Assembly: GCA_027625915.1 (NCBI GenBank)
Contig: JANTQA010000032.1
Location: forward strand, 14,772,001-14,836,000
Length of the DNA stretch: 64,000 bases
Source of the DNA: Anaeramoeba flamelloides
Taxonomy: Eukaryota; Metamonada; Anaeramoebidae
Direction: 5' to 3'
Both the position numbers and the translations under genes were made by a program. Each line of letters starts with the position of its first letter. Position 1 is the stretch's first letter. Shown here in pieces: positions 49,269-60,674 of the stretch. Under the pieces are notes generated by a model that was given only the letters and a program-made list of their open reading frames with translations, ran no database searches and had not been told where the DNA came from.

Positions 49269-50565
49269 TTAAAAAAAAAATGTTTGCTCTTCGATTTCTT
49301 TTAAAAGTGCATAAAATATTCCAATATTACATTGTATTCTAATAAACTTAACTCTGTTGATCTTTTTAGGTGTGGGGAGTTTAACTACCAACATATAAAA
49401 TTTCAAGATTTTGCTTCTAAAATTTGCTTTACATAAATATTTATACTTTTTAATTTTCTTACAATATATCCCCAAAATCCCAAGTGCGTTTAAATAATTT
49501 TTCAATAAAATTTTTCGTGGCAGAGAAGAAATTGTTGTATTTAAGATTTCATCAATATCTAAATTTTCGATTTCATTGATTTGGTATATGAGGTGGTTAT
49601 TTTCAGATTTTGTATTTGGTAAATAGTTGTCGAACACTTTGTTGATGTAGTGATACGATTTACTGAAGTTGATTGGGGAAACTTGTAAATTCTTATCGTG
49701 TATATAATTATGGCATGCCAGTGTGTTATCTTTAACGGGGGCGTTGAGTCTCTTTTTATTGGTTGTTAAAAAAAAATCTGTTTGACTGATCATCATTTTT
49801 CGAGGCCTATAAGCTAGAATGTTAGATCTGGAATTATCAAGGGCCCTTCTTTTCATTCGTTTTATTTGTTTTGGGCTATAGCGATTTTCGAGTTTATTAT
49901 CGTTGTTCTTTAAGATTTTGTCCAAATAGTCATTATAATTTTTTTTAACAATCTTCATCTTTTGTTTATTTTCATTTAATTTGCTTCTTTTCGAATTATT
50001 GTTAGTAAAAGAATTATTGTGGATATATTGTTCTTTGTGAGAAATGGATTTGATCTGTGGGCTATTTGCAATGGAATTCGAATGCTTTCTATATTTGGAT
50101 TTTCCCATTCTTTGTAATTTTAGAAGTTGCTCTTTTTTAATATTTTCAAATCCAATTAACATTTCTTTGTATTGCTTCATAAACGATTCTTTTTTTTTAA
50201 CATCAAAGATTTCTTTCTCATTTATAAGGTTTCTATTTCCAAATAATTCTTTGTGATCTATTTCAGTAGTATCAAGATTAATATTATTGATATTAATATG
50301 ATCGTCCGTATTTGAAGACTGATCAGAATTTAATAAGAGTGTCAATGTTTTAAATTGTGATTTTTTTTTTTTGATTTGCTTATCAAATTTTTGTTGCCTT
50401 TCCGCAATTGAATTTTTTTTCTCTTTCCCTAGACCATTCTTTTCTTTACCATCTTTATCTTCTTGTTCTTTTTGTTTTTCTTCTTTGTTCTCTTCTTCTT
50501 CTTTTTCTTCTTCTTCTTCTTTTTCTTTTTCTTCTTCTTTTTCTTTTTCTTCTTCTTCTTTTTCT

Positions 50566-50596
<31 letters not shown>

Positions 50597-52503
50597 CCTT
50601 CTCCTCTTTTTCTTGATCAAATTTCTTTTCGAAATTCAGTTCTTTTTTACATTTTTCAATTAACTGTATAATTTTTGATATATGATCATCATTAATTGTG
50701 GATCGAGATTTTAATGTATCTATTTTAGTGTCAAGCTGTAATATCCTATATGTTGCCGTTAAGGAGTTGTATTCATTTTTTAATAAACCCTTTATAGCAT
50801 TTTTTAAATTGAACCCAAAATCCTCTAATTGAATTAAAATTTTTGGATCAATTCTTGGGCCATTAGCACAGAACCTTACTTGGGTGCTTTCATTTTTATT
50901 GTTGTTTGTAGGTTCATTTTTGTTTGTAAAAAATTGATGATCAATAAGTTCCTGAAGAGTTGCTCTTTGTGTGTGATCGATTATTAGCATTTTGTCAAAT
51001 AGTGTTTGTAATTCTTTCCGAATCCATTTTGGTAATTGTAATTTGAGTGATTGAGATTGGATTTTTTGAATTTGGTTTTGCCCTTTTTGGCGCTTATTAA
51101 TCTTTTGGAAAGGAAGCTTGTTTGTCAAGCAATAATATAAGATCGTAGCCACCGACCAAACGTCTGAAGTTGGTGACAAAAAGGGGTTATTTGATTTTAG
51201 CTCTGGACAAATAAATTCATTCAACAAATCCTGTGTGGTGAGGTTAAAATCGAATTTTTGATCTTTCTTATTGCAGCTTGGTTGAGCAAAACCAAAAAGT
51301 TTCACTTTAAGATTTAAGCCCTTGTCAACCATGATGAGATTTGGGTGGAGGTTGCCATGATAAAATGATTTTTTATGTAAATATTTAATTACTAGAAGAC
51401 ATTTTATTTATTTGTAAAAATTTAGTTTTTTCAATAGTAAGAATATTTTTAAAATTTCAAAAATAAAAAAGTTTAAGAAAAGAAAACAGTGAGTGGTTTT
51501 GTCTAAAAGAAAAATTACTTTTTTGAAAAAAAAAACATAACTGTTGTGGAAAAAAAGTGAAACATGGAAAAAAAGTTCAACACGGTTTTTAATTGGGAAC
51601 ATTACTGAAAATGATAAGTAAAATCAATAAAAAGAAGAAACCAATTAACTTCAAATAATAATCCATTTTATTATTTTCAATCAACCCAACAAATACAATT
51701 TAAATCTAGTTTTATGGAAATTGTATGTGTGGTTTTGGAGATCTCAAAAATAGTAAATTTTTTGAACAAATTTTTAATAATAGATCAATCAAAGAAAAAC
51801 CCATACTAAAAGATAGTATTAAAAAAACTGTTATTGTGTTGAATACTTCATTTTGTCTTTATTTATTTATTTATTCTTTTTTTCATTGATCTTACTTTGA
51901 ATTTTCAGTAAGGTTCCCAATTAAAAACCGTGTTGAACTTTTTTTCCATGTTTCACTTTTTTTCCACAATTGTAAATGAAAAAAAAAATCGAGATCAAAA
52001 TTAAAAAATTGATCTTACCTTTCAATAATTGAAAAAATATCTTTTGGAGTGGTTCAATCACCTTAAAAGGGCGATATAAATTAATGTAGTTGAAAAGAGT
52101 GATCCCTTTATAGTATTCGGTGATGATGTAATATCTTTTGGCATCTTCATGAACATCGATTAAATGTAACAAATTTGGATGATCAAATTGCTTGGCAATA
52201 TTCAACTCGCTGATAAAGGAATCAAGATCATTGCTAATAAAAGATTGCAATTTATGAATGATACTTACTTTCACCTATCGTGATAAATTTGAATTGTTTT
52301 TTTGTTTTTTGCATTGAGATTAAAAAAGGTGGGTTTAGAAGAACAAAAAAAGAAGTTAAATTATGAATAAAAATCTTTTCTCTTGGATCATTTACTTTTT
52401 TTTTGGTAGAGTTGTGTGTAGCTAAATAGAAATTCCCCTTTTTTTCTTGTTTCAGTTGTTTTTCAAGGGTATAGTTTCGAAGGTTAAGTTTTTTCCAGTT
52501 CAT
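49269..52503 (-). CDS. MARK/Par-1-like pseudokinase with UBA and KA1 domains
   Basis: Exons 52503-52396, 52274-52019 and 51391-49269 join in frame to 828 residues from a true ATG. The kinase-like fold spans about 1-275: beta-3 VKV (K38), alpha-C Glu (E59 in ELNIAKQFDHPNLL), a CPE motif (about 183), SDVWSVATILYY (about 197) and the QRATLQELIDHQFF segment. A UBA-like segment follows (about 300-341, LEDFGFNLKNAIKGLLKNEYNSLTATYRIL), then a Glu/Lys-rich coil and a C-terminal KA1-like domain (about 781-828, FYMLVVKLP...INRVKFIRIQ). Kinase-UBA-KA1 is the order of MARK/Par-1/Kin1 kinases, where KA1 binds acidic membranes and restrains the kinase. The catalytic residues are gone: HRDLKPEN reads HGNLHPNL, DFG reads LFG and the glycine loop reads KQEKKGNFY. 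It is therefore called a pseudokinase. Its likely role is scaffolding or regulation of a true MARK. Confidence 0.88.
50463..50620 (-). repeat. (GAA)n-type purine tract coding for a Glu/Lys run
   Basis: On the coding strand of the pseudokinase this is almost pure purine, made of GAA, GAG, AAA and AAG codons, and encodes about 50 residues of Glu with interspersed Lys between the UBA-like segment and the Ser/Asn-rich region. The length is likely to vary between strains or copies. The opposite strand gives poly-Ser, poly-Leu and poly-Phe frames that are not genes. Confidence 0.85.
51392..52018 (-). other. pseudokinase intron 2 (627 bases)
   Basis: Donor AAAG|GTAAGA and acceptor TCTTCTAG|TA; the split codon is G|TA (Val122). 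A 426-base transposon-like element occupies most of it (51544-51969). Without the element it would be about 200 bases, near intron 1 (121 bases, 52275-52395). Confidence 0.9.
51544..51969. mobile_element. 426-bp MITE with near-perfect 69-base terminal inverted repeats
   Basis: The left terminus 51544-51612 and the reverse complement of 51901-51969 agree at 68 of 69 positions. The arms start TTGTGGAAAAAAAGTGAAAC and contain CAACACGGTTTTTAATTGGG; weaker matching continues inward to about 95 bases. There is no transposase frame. No convincing target duplication is visible at the flanks. A decayed relative lies at 54718-55125. The near-identity of the arms points to recent activity. Confidence 0.88.
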
Positions 52504-54467
52504 AAAAATTCTAATTGATTAACAAAAAGAAAAAAAAAAAAGGTTCTTTAGGTTTTGAAAAAAATGATTTCAAAATTGAATCTTTTTTTGGAAAAGTGAA
52601 TAACAATTTCAAACCAAACCAATTCATTTGGTTTGAAGGTTAATTGATCAGAAGTAGAATTATTATTCACATTAGTGAAATAAAAAATTCTGATCAACTT
52701 TTAAAGTTTTTGCTGGACATATGTTGAACTTGAGCCTTTGGTGTCAAAACACCATTTATCTTTTTTTGTTCGAAACAACTTTCAAAACTCCACAAGTTTT
52801 TTTAAATATTAAATCGAATTGTAAATGTTCTCTTCAAATGGAAAAATTTTAGATAGTGTTTTCATCATTACTCCTCCAAATTTTCAATGTCAAATAACAA
52901 ATGTTAGGCAAAATTAAAAAGTTTTTTCAAATTATATTAATTAGACAAGTCTTAAAGGTGATCTTGGTTTTTTAACATGAAATTTGAATTTTTAATTCAA
53001 TTTTCTACTTGTTTATTAAAGACGTAAAAAAGTTATTATCAAAGTTAAGTCAAAAATTGATGACCTTTTAGAACTAATTTCTTCGATAGGAGTTATTTCC
53101 TTTCTTTTTTGATCAAAAGTCGTTCTTATGGAAAAGATGTCGAAATCTGTTTTTTTTTTTTTTCACCTGTCAATTTTTGGAAAAAGGATAAGTTTTTTTT
53201 CTTTTTTTTCATAAAGAATGGAATAAATCGATATTTGAAATAATATAAGATTCGTTCACCAATTAGAGATTTTAGAATATTCATTTTTATTAAAATAGAA
53301 AGGTAATAACCAAAACAATATTTATTTTAATTTTATTCGAAAATTCGCAATTTTACTTAAAAAGAATAATAATTCGAAAAAGTTAAAACTTTGAATTATC
53401 TCAATTAGATCTCAAGAAAAAGGCCCTGTCTTTGAAAACTAAAGGTTGGCTATTTTGAAACCTCTTTTATAAAATTTTGAATGCGATCTTTTAATTCTCT
53501 TGTTTTTCAATTAAATTTAATTTTTTGTCAAATCGATTGATTAAACTTGAGAAGAAAATGTCAAATAAATCTTAGGTGTGTTATGTTTGTAGCATTTAAT
53601 GAAATAATTCTATTATATGTGGGTTTTTTGCAAATCCCTTCAAACAGTAAAATTATTTAGACCGTCTTTTCTTTTAAAAAACTTAAGGTTAAGTTCAACT
53701 CAATAAAAGATTTTTTTGTTTTTGAAATCGTTCTCATTCCAGTTGTCTTCTTGAAAAAAAAACTGTCAAATGAGTGTTTACGCAAGAACATGTTAGATCA
53801 CTTCTTCTAAAAATTTTTTTACAGTGATCTTTAATTTCTTTTTATTGTTTAATTTTATTTATTTTGTTATTCTTTCTTGGTCAAAATTCACTTGTTATAA
53901 AGGGTCATTTCAAACGTTTTCTTTTGGGTTCTTTTATTATTGGTTCTTTTCTATAGATTTGTTAAACTTGTGCTGTAAACAGCAAATATTTGTAGTTTCG
54001 AACAAAACAATTAAGCAAACAACAAATATTTATTGTTATAAGCAATTAATCAAAGTTTTAGAATTTTTGTCTTTTGACTTTAAAAAATGTTCTTTATGAA
54101 ATATTTTTTCGTCAATTTGATTAGTTTGATTTTGACCATTTGGTAAAAAATCTTTAATGGGATGAAAAACTTCAACACTCTTTGATATTGGAAACCTTAA
54201 TAGAAATATTAAAGTCAAGATCAATTATTAGAAGAAAAAATAAATGATTATAGACTAAATCGAAAATTTAACACTTTGATAGGTTTTTTAATGCTATTTC
54301 TGATGTTTGGTAGTTTTTCTTTTATTTATCAATCTTTAAAAATTTGTGGAAAAATTCACTTTTTTTTTGAGATCTACAAAATTAATTTTTGAATTTCGAT
54401 AATCTAATCAATTAGATCCAAATTTTTTTAGTTGATCTGATTGATAAGAATATCTTGAATTGTTCTT
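52504..54467. other. intergenic region between divergent pseudokinase and FTHFS genes, left part
   Basis: The pseudokinase promoter should lie near 52504-52700. The rest is AT-rich. An open frame at 53824-54099 starts with a non-ATG codon and has no recognisable content. No repeat with clear ends was seen here. Confidence 0.5.
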
Positions 54468-54488
54468 GGGGGGGGGGGGGGCGGGGGG
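54468..54488 (+). repeat. G14-C-G6 run
   Basis: Fourteen G, one C and six G in a row, inside otherwise very AT-rich DNA. It could form a G-quadruplex on the + strand. It could also be an assembly or sequencing length artefact, since homopolymers of this size are error-prone. Confidence 0.85.
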
Positions 54489-54717
54489 TTATTTCTTATT
54501 TTGGTTGATTTTAGTTTTTGTTTCTATTAACGTTCACATAGACAAACCATAAGGAACTTTTTTTCCGGATTGGTTTGAAAAAAAATTAACAAAATTTTCT
54601 TTTAATCCTTTATAGTGAATTATTTAATCCAAGTTTGAAATTCTCTAATTCTTTTAATTTGTGAAATTGTCAATTTTTGGGCGTTTCCTCAAATCAGTAG
54701 TAAAATACTATTTAAAT

Positions 54718-55125
54718 TTGTGGAAAAAAAGTTCAAAACCGTTTTTAAATTGGGAACATTCCCTAAAACGAAAAGTAAAATCAATAAAAAGAAGAAACCA
54801 ATTAAATTCAAATAATAATCTATTATATCGTTTTCAATCAAACCAACTTAATACAATTTAAATCTACTTGATTTATGAAAATTATTTTAATGGTTTTGGA
54901 GATCTCAAAAAGATTCATTTTTTTCAAACAAATTTTAAACTTCTTGATCAGTCAAAGAAAAACCCATACTAAAAGATAGGATTAAAAACCCTGTTCTTGA
55001 GTTGAATCCTTCATTTTGTCTTTATTTATTTATCCTTTCTTTTTTTAATTGATCTTACTTTGAATTTTCAGTAATGTTCCCAATTCAAAACCTTGTTGAA
55101 CTTTGTTTCACTTTTTTTTCAAAAT
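54718..55125. mobile_element. second, decayed copy of the 426-bp MITE
   Basis: Matches 51544-51969 along its length (CAATAAAAAGAAGAAACCAA, AAAGAAAAACCCATACTAAA, TTCATTTTGTCTTTATTTAT, TTGATCTTACTTTGAATTTT) but with many substitutions. The left terminus lacks 18 bases between two TGGAAAAAAAGT words, consistent with slippage or recombination between them; the right terminus also has a small deletion. It is probably no longer mobile. Confidence 0.82.
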
Positions 55126-58100
55126 GGTAAATTAAAAAAATTGTTTTGAGAAAATATTTCACCAGAAAAATTTTTTTGATTTATTTTACAAAATTTTTAA
55201 CATTTTGAGAGTTAAAATTGATTATAAAATCAATTGTCAAAGTAACTCTTAAGTTGTAGTTTGGATTATTATTTTTTTTTTCATTACTGTTCAATTCAAT
55301 TTTATTGAACAAAATTTTTAGATCAATTTTCATTTTTATAATCTAGTAGGTTGACTTTTAAAACTACTCAAAAGAAAGAGTAAGAACCTTTGGTAGTCAA
55401 ACCAATTTTGAAAAGTTTCTTAGTATTTCAATCAAAAAAATGCTTTCATTCAAAACATTTGTTTTAAAATTTCAAAACTGGAAACAAATTAAAAATTTCA
55501 GATATTTATTTAAATTTATCAGTTTTATCCTCAAATATTCGAAATTAAAAAAAAAATATTTTATAACTCAGGCTCAAGTCGTTTATAGTGGGTTTTCTTC
55601 AGACTGAAGGAATGGCTTCAAACCAAAAAAGGTATACTGAAATTACCCTTCTTTTGGTTGACACAATTCGAATAATGTAAAAAAAATATTTAAGTTGATC
55701 TAATTGACAAAAAAGATTAAAAAAAATCGTTGAAAAAAATTCTCAATTCAAAAAAATGGGATTGAATAATAAAATGTTTCATCGAATTCTCAATTTCGAA
55801 AAATCAATATTTTAAAAAAAATATTATATGTTTCTTTTTTTCGATTTCCAAAGGGTTAAATTTCTACAATCTAAAATCAATTGTTTTTTTTTTTGGGTAT
55901 AAGGTCATTTTAATAGGGGTTTATCTAATTTATGGTTATATGGTAACCCCCTTATTTGATCGAGTAAATATTTTGTAATATTCTTTCAAAGAAAATAATT
56001 ATTCATTTGAGAAATAGTTAAAAAACGAAAAGAAAAAAATCTTCGAGATCTAAAAAGTATAAAGGACCAAACTTCAAAATCAACATAGGTGTTTTCAAAA
56101 ATATTATTTTCAAACATTTAAATTAGAAATCAAGAGTCTCACTCTTTGTAACTTTTTTCTAAAAATATCTTCTTTTTTAGTTGTTGATTTTTGGAGATTG
56201 AATACACTGTACATCACACGTTGGTTGCTTTTTGATTGGTATTAGGTACTCAACAAAATTACAAATTGTTTTTTTTTTTTCATTTCAAAGAAAAATAATG
56301 AAAGATAATGACTTGTACTTAATAAAAAGGAATTATTTTTTTTTTATGAATTAATTTTTCAAATCGTTTGTTAAAAAAAAAATATCAAATTATTTGTTAA
56401 CTTCACCTAATTTGAAAAATAATTAAGACAAAAATACCTTCTTTTCAATAAAATTTTCTCAAAATTTGGTGTTTTGGAAAATTATTTTTTCAAAATTTAA
56501 TAAATTTTTTTTTTAAATTTTGAAGAAATTGGATCAAAAAAAATTTAATTTTTTTAGAAATTATTACTATTCATATCATAAGAAAAAAAATAAAATATGT
56601 TAAAGAATACTTTTTCTACTTTTTTCTGATTATTCTTTGCTTACTTTTTAACATTATAAATCGCAGATTTACTTTTTCCCAAGGTAACCAAAAAAGTGTC
56701 ATTAATTTCAAATTTGATCACCTAATTTGGTTTTTTTCGAAAACACTATGTTTGTTGTAAAAATTGTTTAACTGGTTGGCCCTTGAAATTTAAAGACCTA
56801 ACCCCAGTATAAAAGCAAAAAATGGCCATTTTTTTTTTGTCTTTTTTTTTTAAATTTACTTTTTTTAGAATATCTATAAGTTATAGTTTTGAATCAAGTA
56901 TTTGGCCTAGGTTTGAATGTTAATCATTTATAACATTTCATACAACTTTTTTTTAAGAGTTCCTTTGAAAAAGGAGATTGAAAAAATCACAAAAAATATT
57001 GGACATTTTTTGTTTTTTTAATATCACAAGGATTTTATAGATAGTTAATTTTTCTGAGGATTACCTTTTTAAAGAACTTTCAAAATCTTACTTTCATTAC
57101 TTACTCAAAGTCTCTCCAACCCACTAAACAGAAAACAGATGACCTGATTATTATTGATTACACATTTCAATCAATTTCTTGGAAAACTTGATTAATAAAA
57201 AAAAAAAAAGGAAAACGTTTATGAAGTTTACATTTTTTCGCATTTCATATTCAAATATCAGAATTGCAAATAATCACCTTCAAAATAAATAATTTTTCAA
57301 AAAAATGACGAGTGATCAAAACTAACAAAGGATTTGTTCTATTTTTGTCTTTTTTTCTTGTTAAAAATGAAAAAAAAAGTTCTGAATAAAAGGGTTTTTT
57401 TTTTCCCATTTTTGCTTAAAGAACCAACCAAATTTGATTTTGAAAATACCTTTTCACAGAACCTTTCCAAGTTGACTGAACTTTTTACTTACAAAAATTA
57501 ATTCTTAAACGAACTCATAAAAATGTTTTTTAAATGTTTCATATTTTTTGTTAAAACTGTGATTTTTTTAATTAATGACGATACTTTTTAGGTATGTGTA
57601 CAAGGTTCAGAAAATGTTGTAAATATAATTAATGTTGTTAATTACAAATTAATTCCATTTAATAAACCATTGGAGATGCTTGGATTTGTTTGAAATTGAA
57701 AAAAAGTATTTTCAATTACACTTTTGACGTTTCTGCTCCAAATCACTTCCTTTCTTTTTTAACTACAATCGAATGACACTGAAAAAATACATCATATTTA
57801 TTTCTCAGTTTCCTGGCCCTTGTGTGCAAAACTAGAACAACACACCAATTAAAGAAAATCTCACAATACAGTCAAAAAATGTACAATTCAAAAATCATTT
57901 TTAAAAAGAGACAGAAAAGGTGAAAAAAAAAAAAAACCAAAAAGATCATTAATCCTTTTGAATAAAAAATTGCCTATTTTGTTAACTTTTGTTATAAAAT
58001 AAGTCTTAATTACTCACATTGTTGGAATTCAGTTTTTTGACAATTAAGAAAAAAAATTCATGAAATAACCTGAATTCGGACTAAATTTCTCCAACTCAAA

Positions 58101-58339
58101 CAAAAAACAGTTCCCTCAGGAAGTTTATTTCCTAAAAAAAAAAAGCAAAACAATCTATTCAGTCAAAAACAAGAATAAAGAGCAAGAAACAAAAAAAACC
58201 AAGGAAATGAGAAAAAAAAGACTTTAATAAAACAAATAACTTCAGTAAATTTTTGATCAATAAAATTTGGAACAAATTTGAACAAGATTTCTCTTCATTT
58301 TTTTCTTTTAAATCTTTTTGTATTTCAATTTTCTCAAAT
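55126..58339. other. intergenic region upstream of the FTHFS gene
   Basis: About 3.2 kb of AT-rich DNA with poly-T and poly-A runs (56270-56280, 57194-57208). No supported gene. An open frame extends upstream of the FTHFS ATG to a TTG at 58253 but contains no earlier ATG. Confidence 0.5.
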
Positions 58340-60674
58340 ATGAAAAAATTAGCTAATATCAAATCACCTGTTCCATCAGACATTGATGTCTCACAATCAC
58401 TCAAATTGTGGTCAATCCGAAGAATTGCACAATCTATTGGGATCCAAGATAATGAATTAGAGCTTCATGGCGATAGTCGAGGAAGAATCAAATTAGATGT
58501 GCTCGAACGTTTAAAAAATAAGCCTAATGGTAAATATGTACTTGTCACTGGAATTAACCCAACCCCATTCGGTGAAGGAAAAACAACAACATCAGTTGGA
58601 TTGTCTCAATCTATTGGTGCTCATTTAAACAAAAAGGTTTTCACTTGTCTTCGTTGCCCATCAAGAGGCCCAACTTTTGGAATCAGTAAAAATTTTTATT
58701 TAAATTTTTTTTTTTTCTCCTTTATTTTTGAAAAGTTTTTCCTGATTTTGTTTCTTTTCTTTTTCAAAGATGTCAAAAAGTTTGAATAAATTTGTTTTTA
58801 TTCATTATTCTACTTTTTTTTACTTCTTTCTGAAAGAAGACTAATACTCTCAATGGTTTTTATTTGTTGAAAAATTTTGCCTTTTTTTTTTTTTTTTTTT
58901 GTTATGATCTTCTCTTCAAAAAAGAAAAATAAAAAGTTCCAAAAAACAAAATTATCTTTCCAATAAGAATTTAAATTTAATTACAACTACAAAGCGTCAT
59001 AATTTTGATTTTTTTTTTTTTTTTTTTGACAGACCTGAATCTTCTAATTAATACTCATTACCAAAACTTTTTTTGATTGTTTGAAATAAATAAAAAATTA
59101 CAAATATTTCTTCTGACAACAAAACAAAAAACAAACAAATAAAACAAAAAATAGAGGGTGGAGCAGCAGGAGGAGGATACTCACAAGTTATTCCCATGGA
59201 AACATTCAATCTTGACGTTCCAGATATCGATGCAGTTGCGATTGCAAATAATTTATTATCTGCGGCGATTGACACAAGGATGTTCCACGAAAGGACGCAA
59301 ACCAACAAGGGACTTTTCAAAAGACTTTGCCCCGCGGACAAAAAAGGAGAAAGATTTTTCACCAAGGCCATGATCTCACGCCTCACAAAGTTAGGAATTT
59401 ACAAGACAAACCCAAACGATCTTACCAAGGAAGAAATTGCAGATTTTGTCCGACTTGACTTGGATCCAGACACCATCTCGTGGAGGCGTGTTGTCGATGT
59501 CAACGATCGATTCCTGAGGGGGATCACTGTTGGAAATGGTCCAAAGGAAAGAGGGCAAATAAGGTCAACGGGATTTGATATTGCTGTTGCCTCCGAGTGC
59601 ATGGTCATTTTGGCGCTTTCCAATTCGCTACACGACATGAGGGAAAGGATGGGCAAAATCGTTGTCGGCATGAGCAAAAAGGGCGTCCCGATCACCGCGG
59701 AGGACATTGGGGCAGCAGGCGCGATGACAGTCCTTATGAAGGAGTCACTCAAGCCAAGCCTGATGCAGACCCTTGAAAGAACGCCGGTTCTCGTCCACGC
59801 GGGCCCATTTGCTAACATTGCCCATGGGAACTCTTCGATCATCGCGGATAAAATTGCATTGAAATTAGTCGGGGAAGACGGCTATGTCGTCACCGAAGCA
59901 GGGTTTGGCGCAGACTGTGGCGCAGAAAAATTCTTCAACATCAAGTGTAGATCAAGTGGGTTGGTACCAAATTGCTCCGTCATTGTTGCGACAGCAAGAG
60001 CCCTGAAGCACCACGGCGGGGCTTCACTCAAGGAATGTAAAGAAACCAACGTCGGGGCCCTGAAAAGGGGTGTTGTCAATCTTGTCAAGCATGTTGAAAA
60101 CATGAAGAAATTCGGTGTCCCAGTGGTTGTCGCATTAAACAGATTCCACACAGACACAGACGAAGAGTGTGACGTCATCCTTAACGCAGCCAAAAGGGCC
60201 GGTGCCTTCGATGCTGTAATCTCAGACCATTTCTCGAAGGGTGGTCTTGGCGCTGTCAACCTTGCCAAATCTGTAGAACGCGCCTGCAAACAAAAGTCAA
60301 ATTTCAAATTCCTTTACGATCTAGATCAGCCAATCAAAAAGAAAATCGGAATCATCGCGAGAGAAATCTATGGCGCTGATGGCGTTGACTATCTTAATAA
60401 CACAAACGAAAAGATTGAGGAATACGAGAAAAATGGTTTCGGTAACTTGCCCATCTGCGTAGCGAAAACTCAATACTCCTTCAGCCATGACGCCAAATTG
60501 CTCGGTAGACCATCAGGATTCAGAATCCCCGTTCAAGATATTAGAGCCAGCGTTGGCGCAGGCTTTGTGTTCCCCATTCTTGGCGCAATCTCCACAATGC
60601 CTGGTTTACCAACTAGACCAGCTTACTATAATGTAGATGTTGATGAAAAAGGAAATATTCTTGGTCTCTTTTAA
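58340..60674 (+). CDS. formate-tetrahydrofolate ligase (10-formyl-THF synthetase), stand-alone
   Basis: Catalyses ATP + formate + tetrahydrofolate to 10-formyl-THF, feeding purine synthesis and formate salvage. Exons 58340-58685 and 59155-60674 give 621 residues. Exon 1 holds the N-terminal [10 protein letters not shown] and the P-loop [18 protein letters not shown] (about 70-87), then PSRGPTFGI. The split codon A|AG makes the Lys of the family motif [16 protein letters not shown]. Exon 2 covers the rest: [56 protein letters not shown] and [17 protein letters not shown]...GLF. The C-terminus and wording match the synthetase domain of eukaryotic C1-THF synthase, but the dehydrogenase/cyclohydrolase part is absent at the N-terminus, so the protein is monofunctional like bacterial Fhs. 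PSQG of most members reads PSRG. Exon 2 is visibly richer in G and C than its surroundings, as actin is. The ATG at 58340 is the only in-frame ATG at this end. Confidence 0.96.
58686..59154 (+). other. FTHFS intron (469 bases)
   Basis: Donor ATCA|GTAAAA and acceptor AAAAAATAG|AG restore the KGGAAGGG motif. A stronger-looking acceptor (poly-T then GACAG, ending 59034) sits upstream but leads into a frame that does not match the family, so it is probably a decoy. Confidence 0.88.

Noticed and set aside
50371-50671. Poly-Ser, poly-Leu and poly-Phe frames on the + strand
   Set aside because: Shadows of the Glu/Lys-coding tract of the pseudokinase.
53824-54099. 91-residue + strand frame
   Set aside because: Does not begin with ATG and has no recognisable sequence or splice context.
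58253-58339. N-terminal extension of FTHFS from a TTG
   Set aside because: There is no ATG in this part; the family N-terminus is reached from the ATG at 58340.
59020-59034. Strong poly-T plus GACAG acceptor in the FTHFS intron
   Set aside because: The sequence after it does not continue the conserved protein, while the weaker AATAG at 59154 restores KGGAAGGG exactly.
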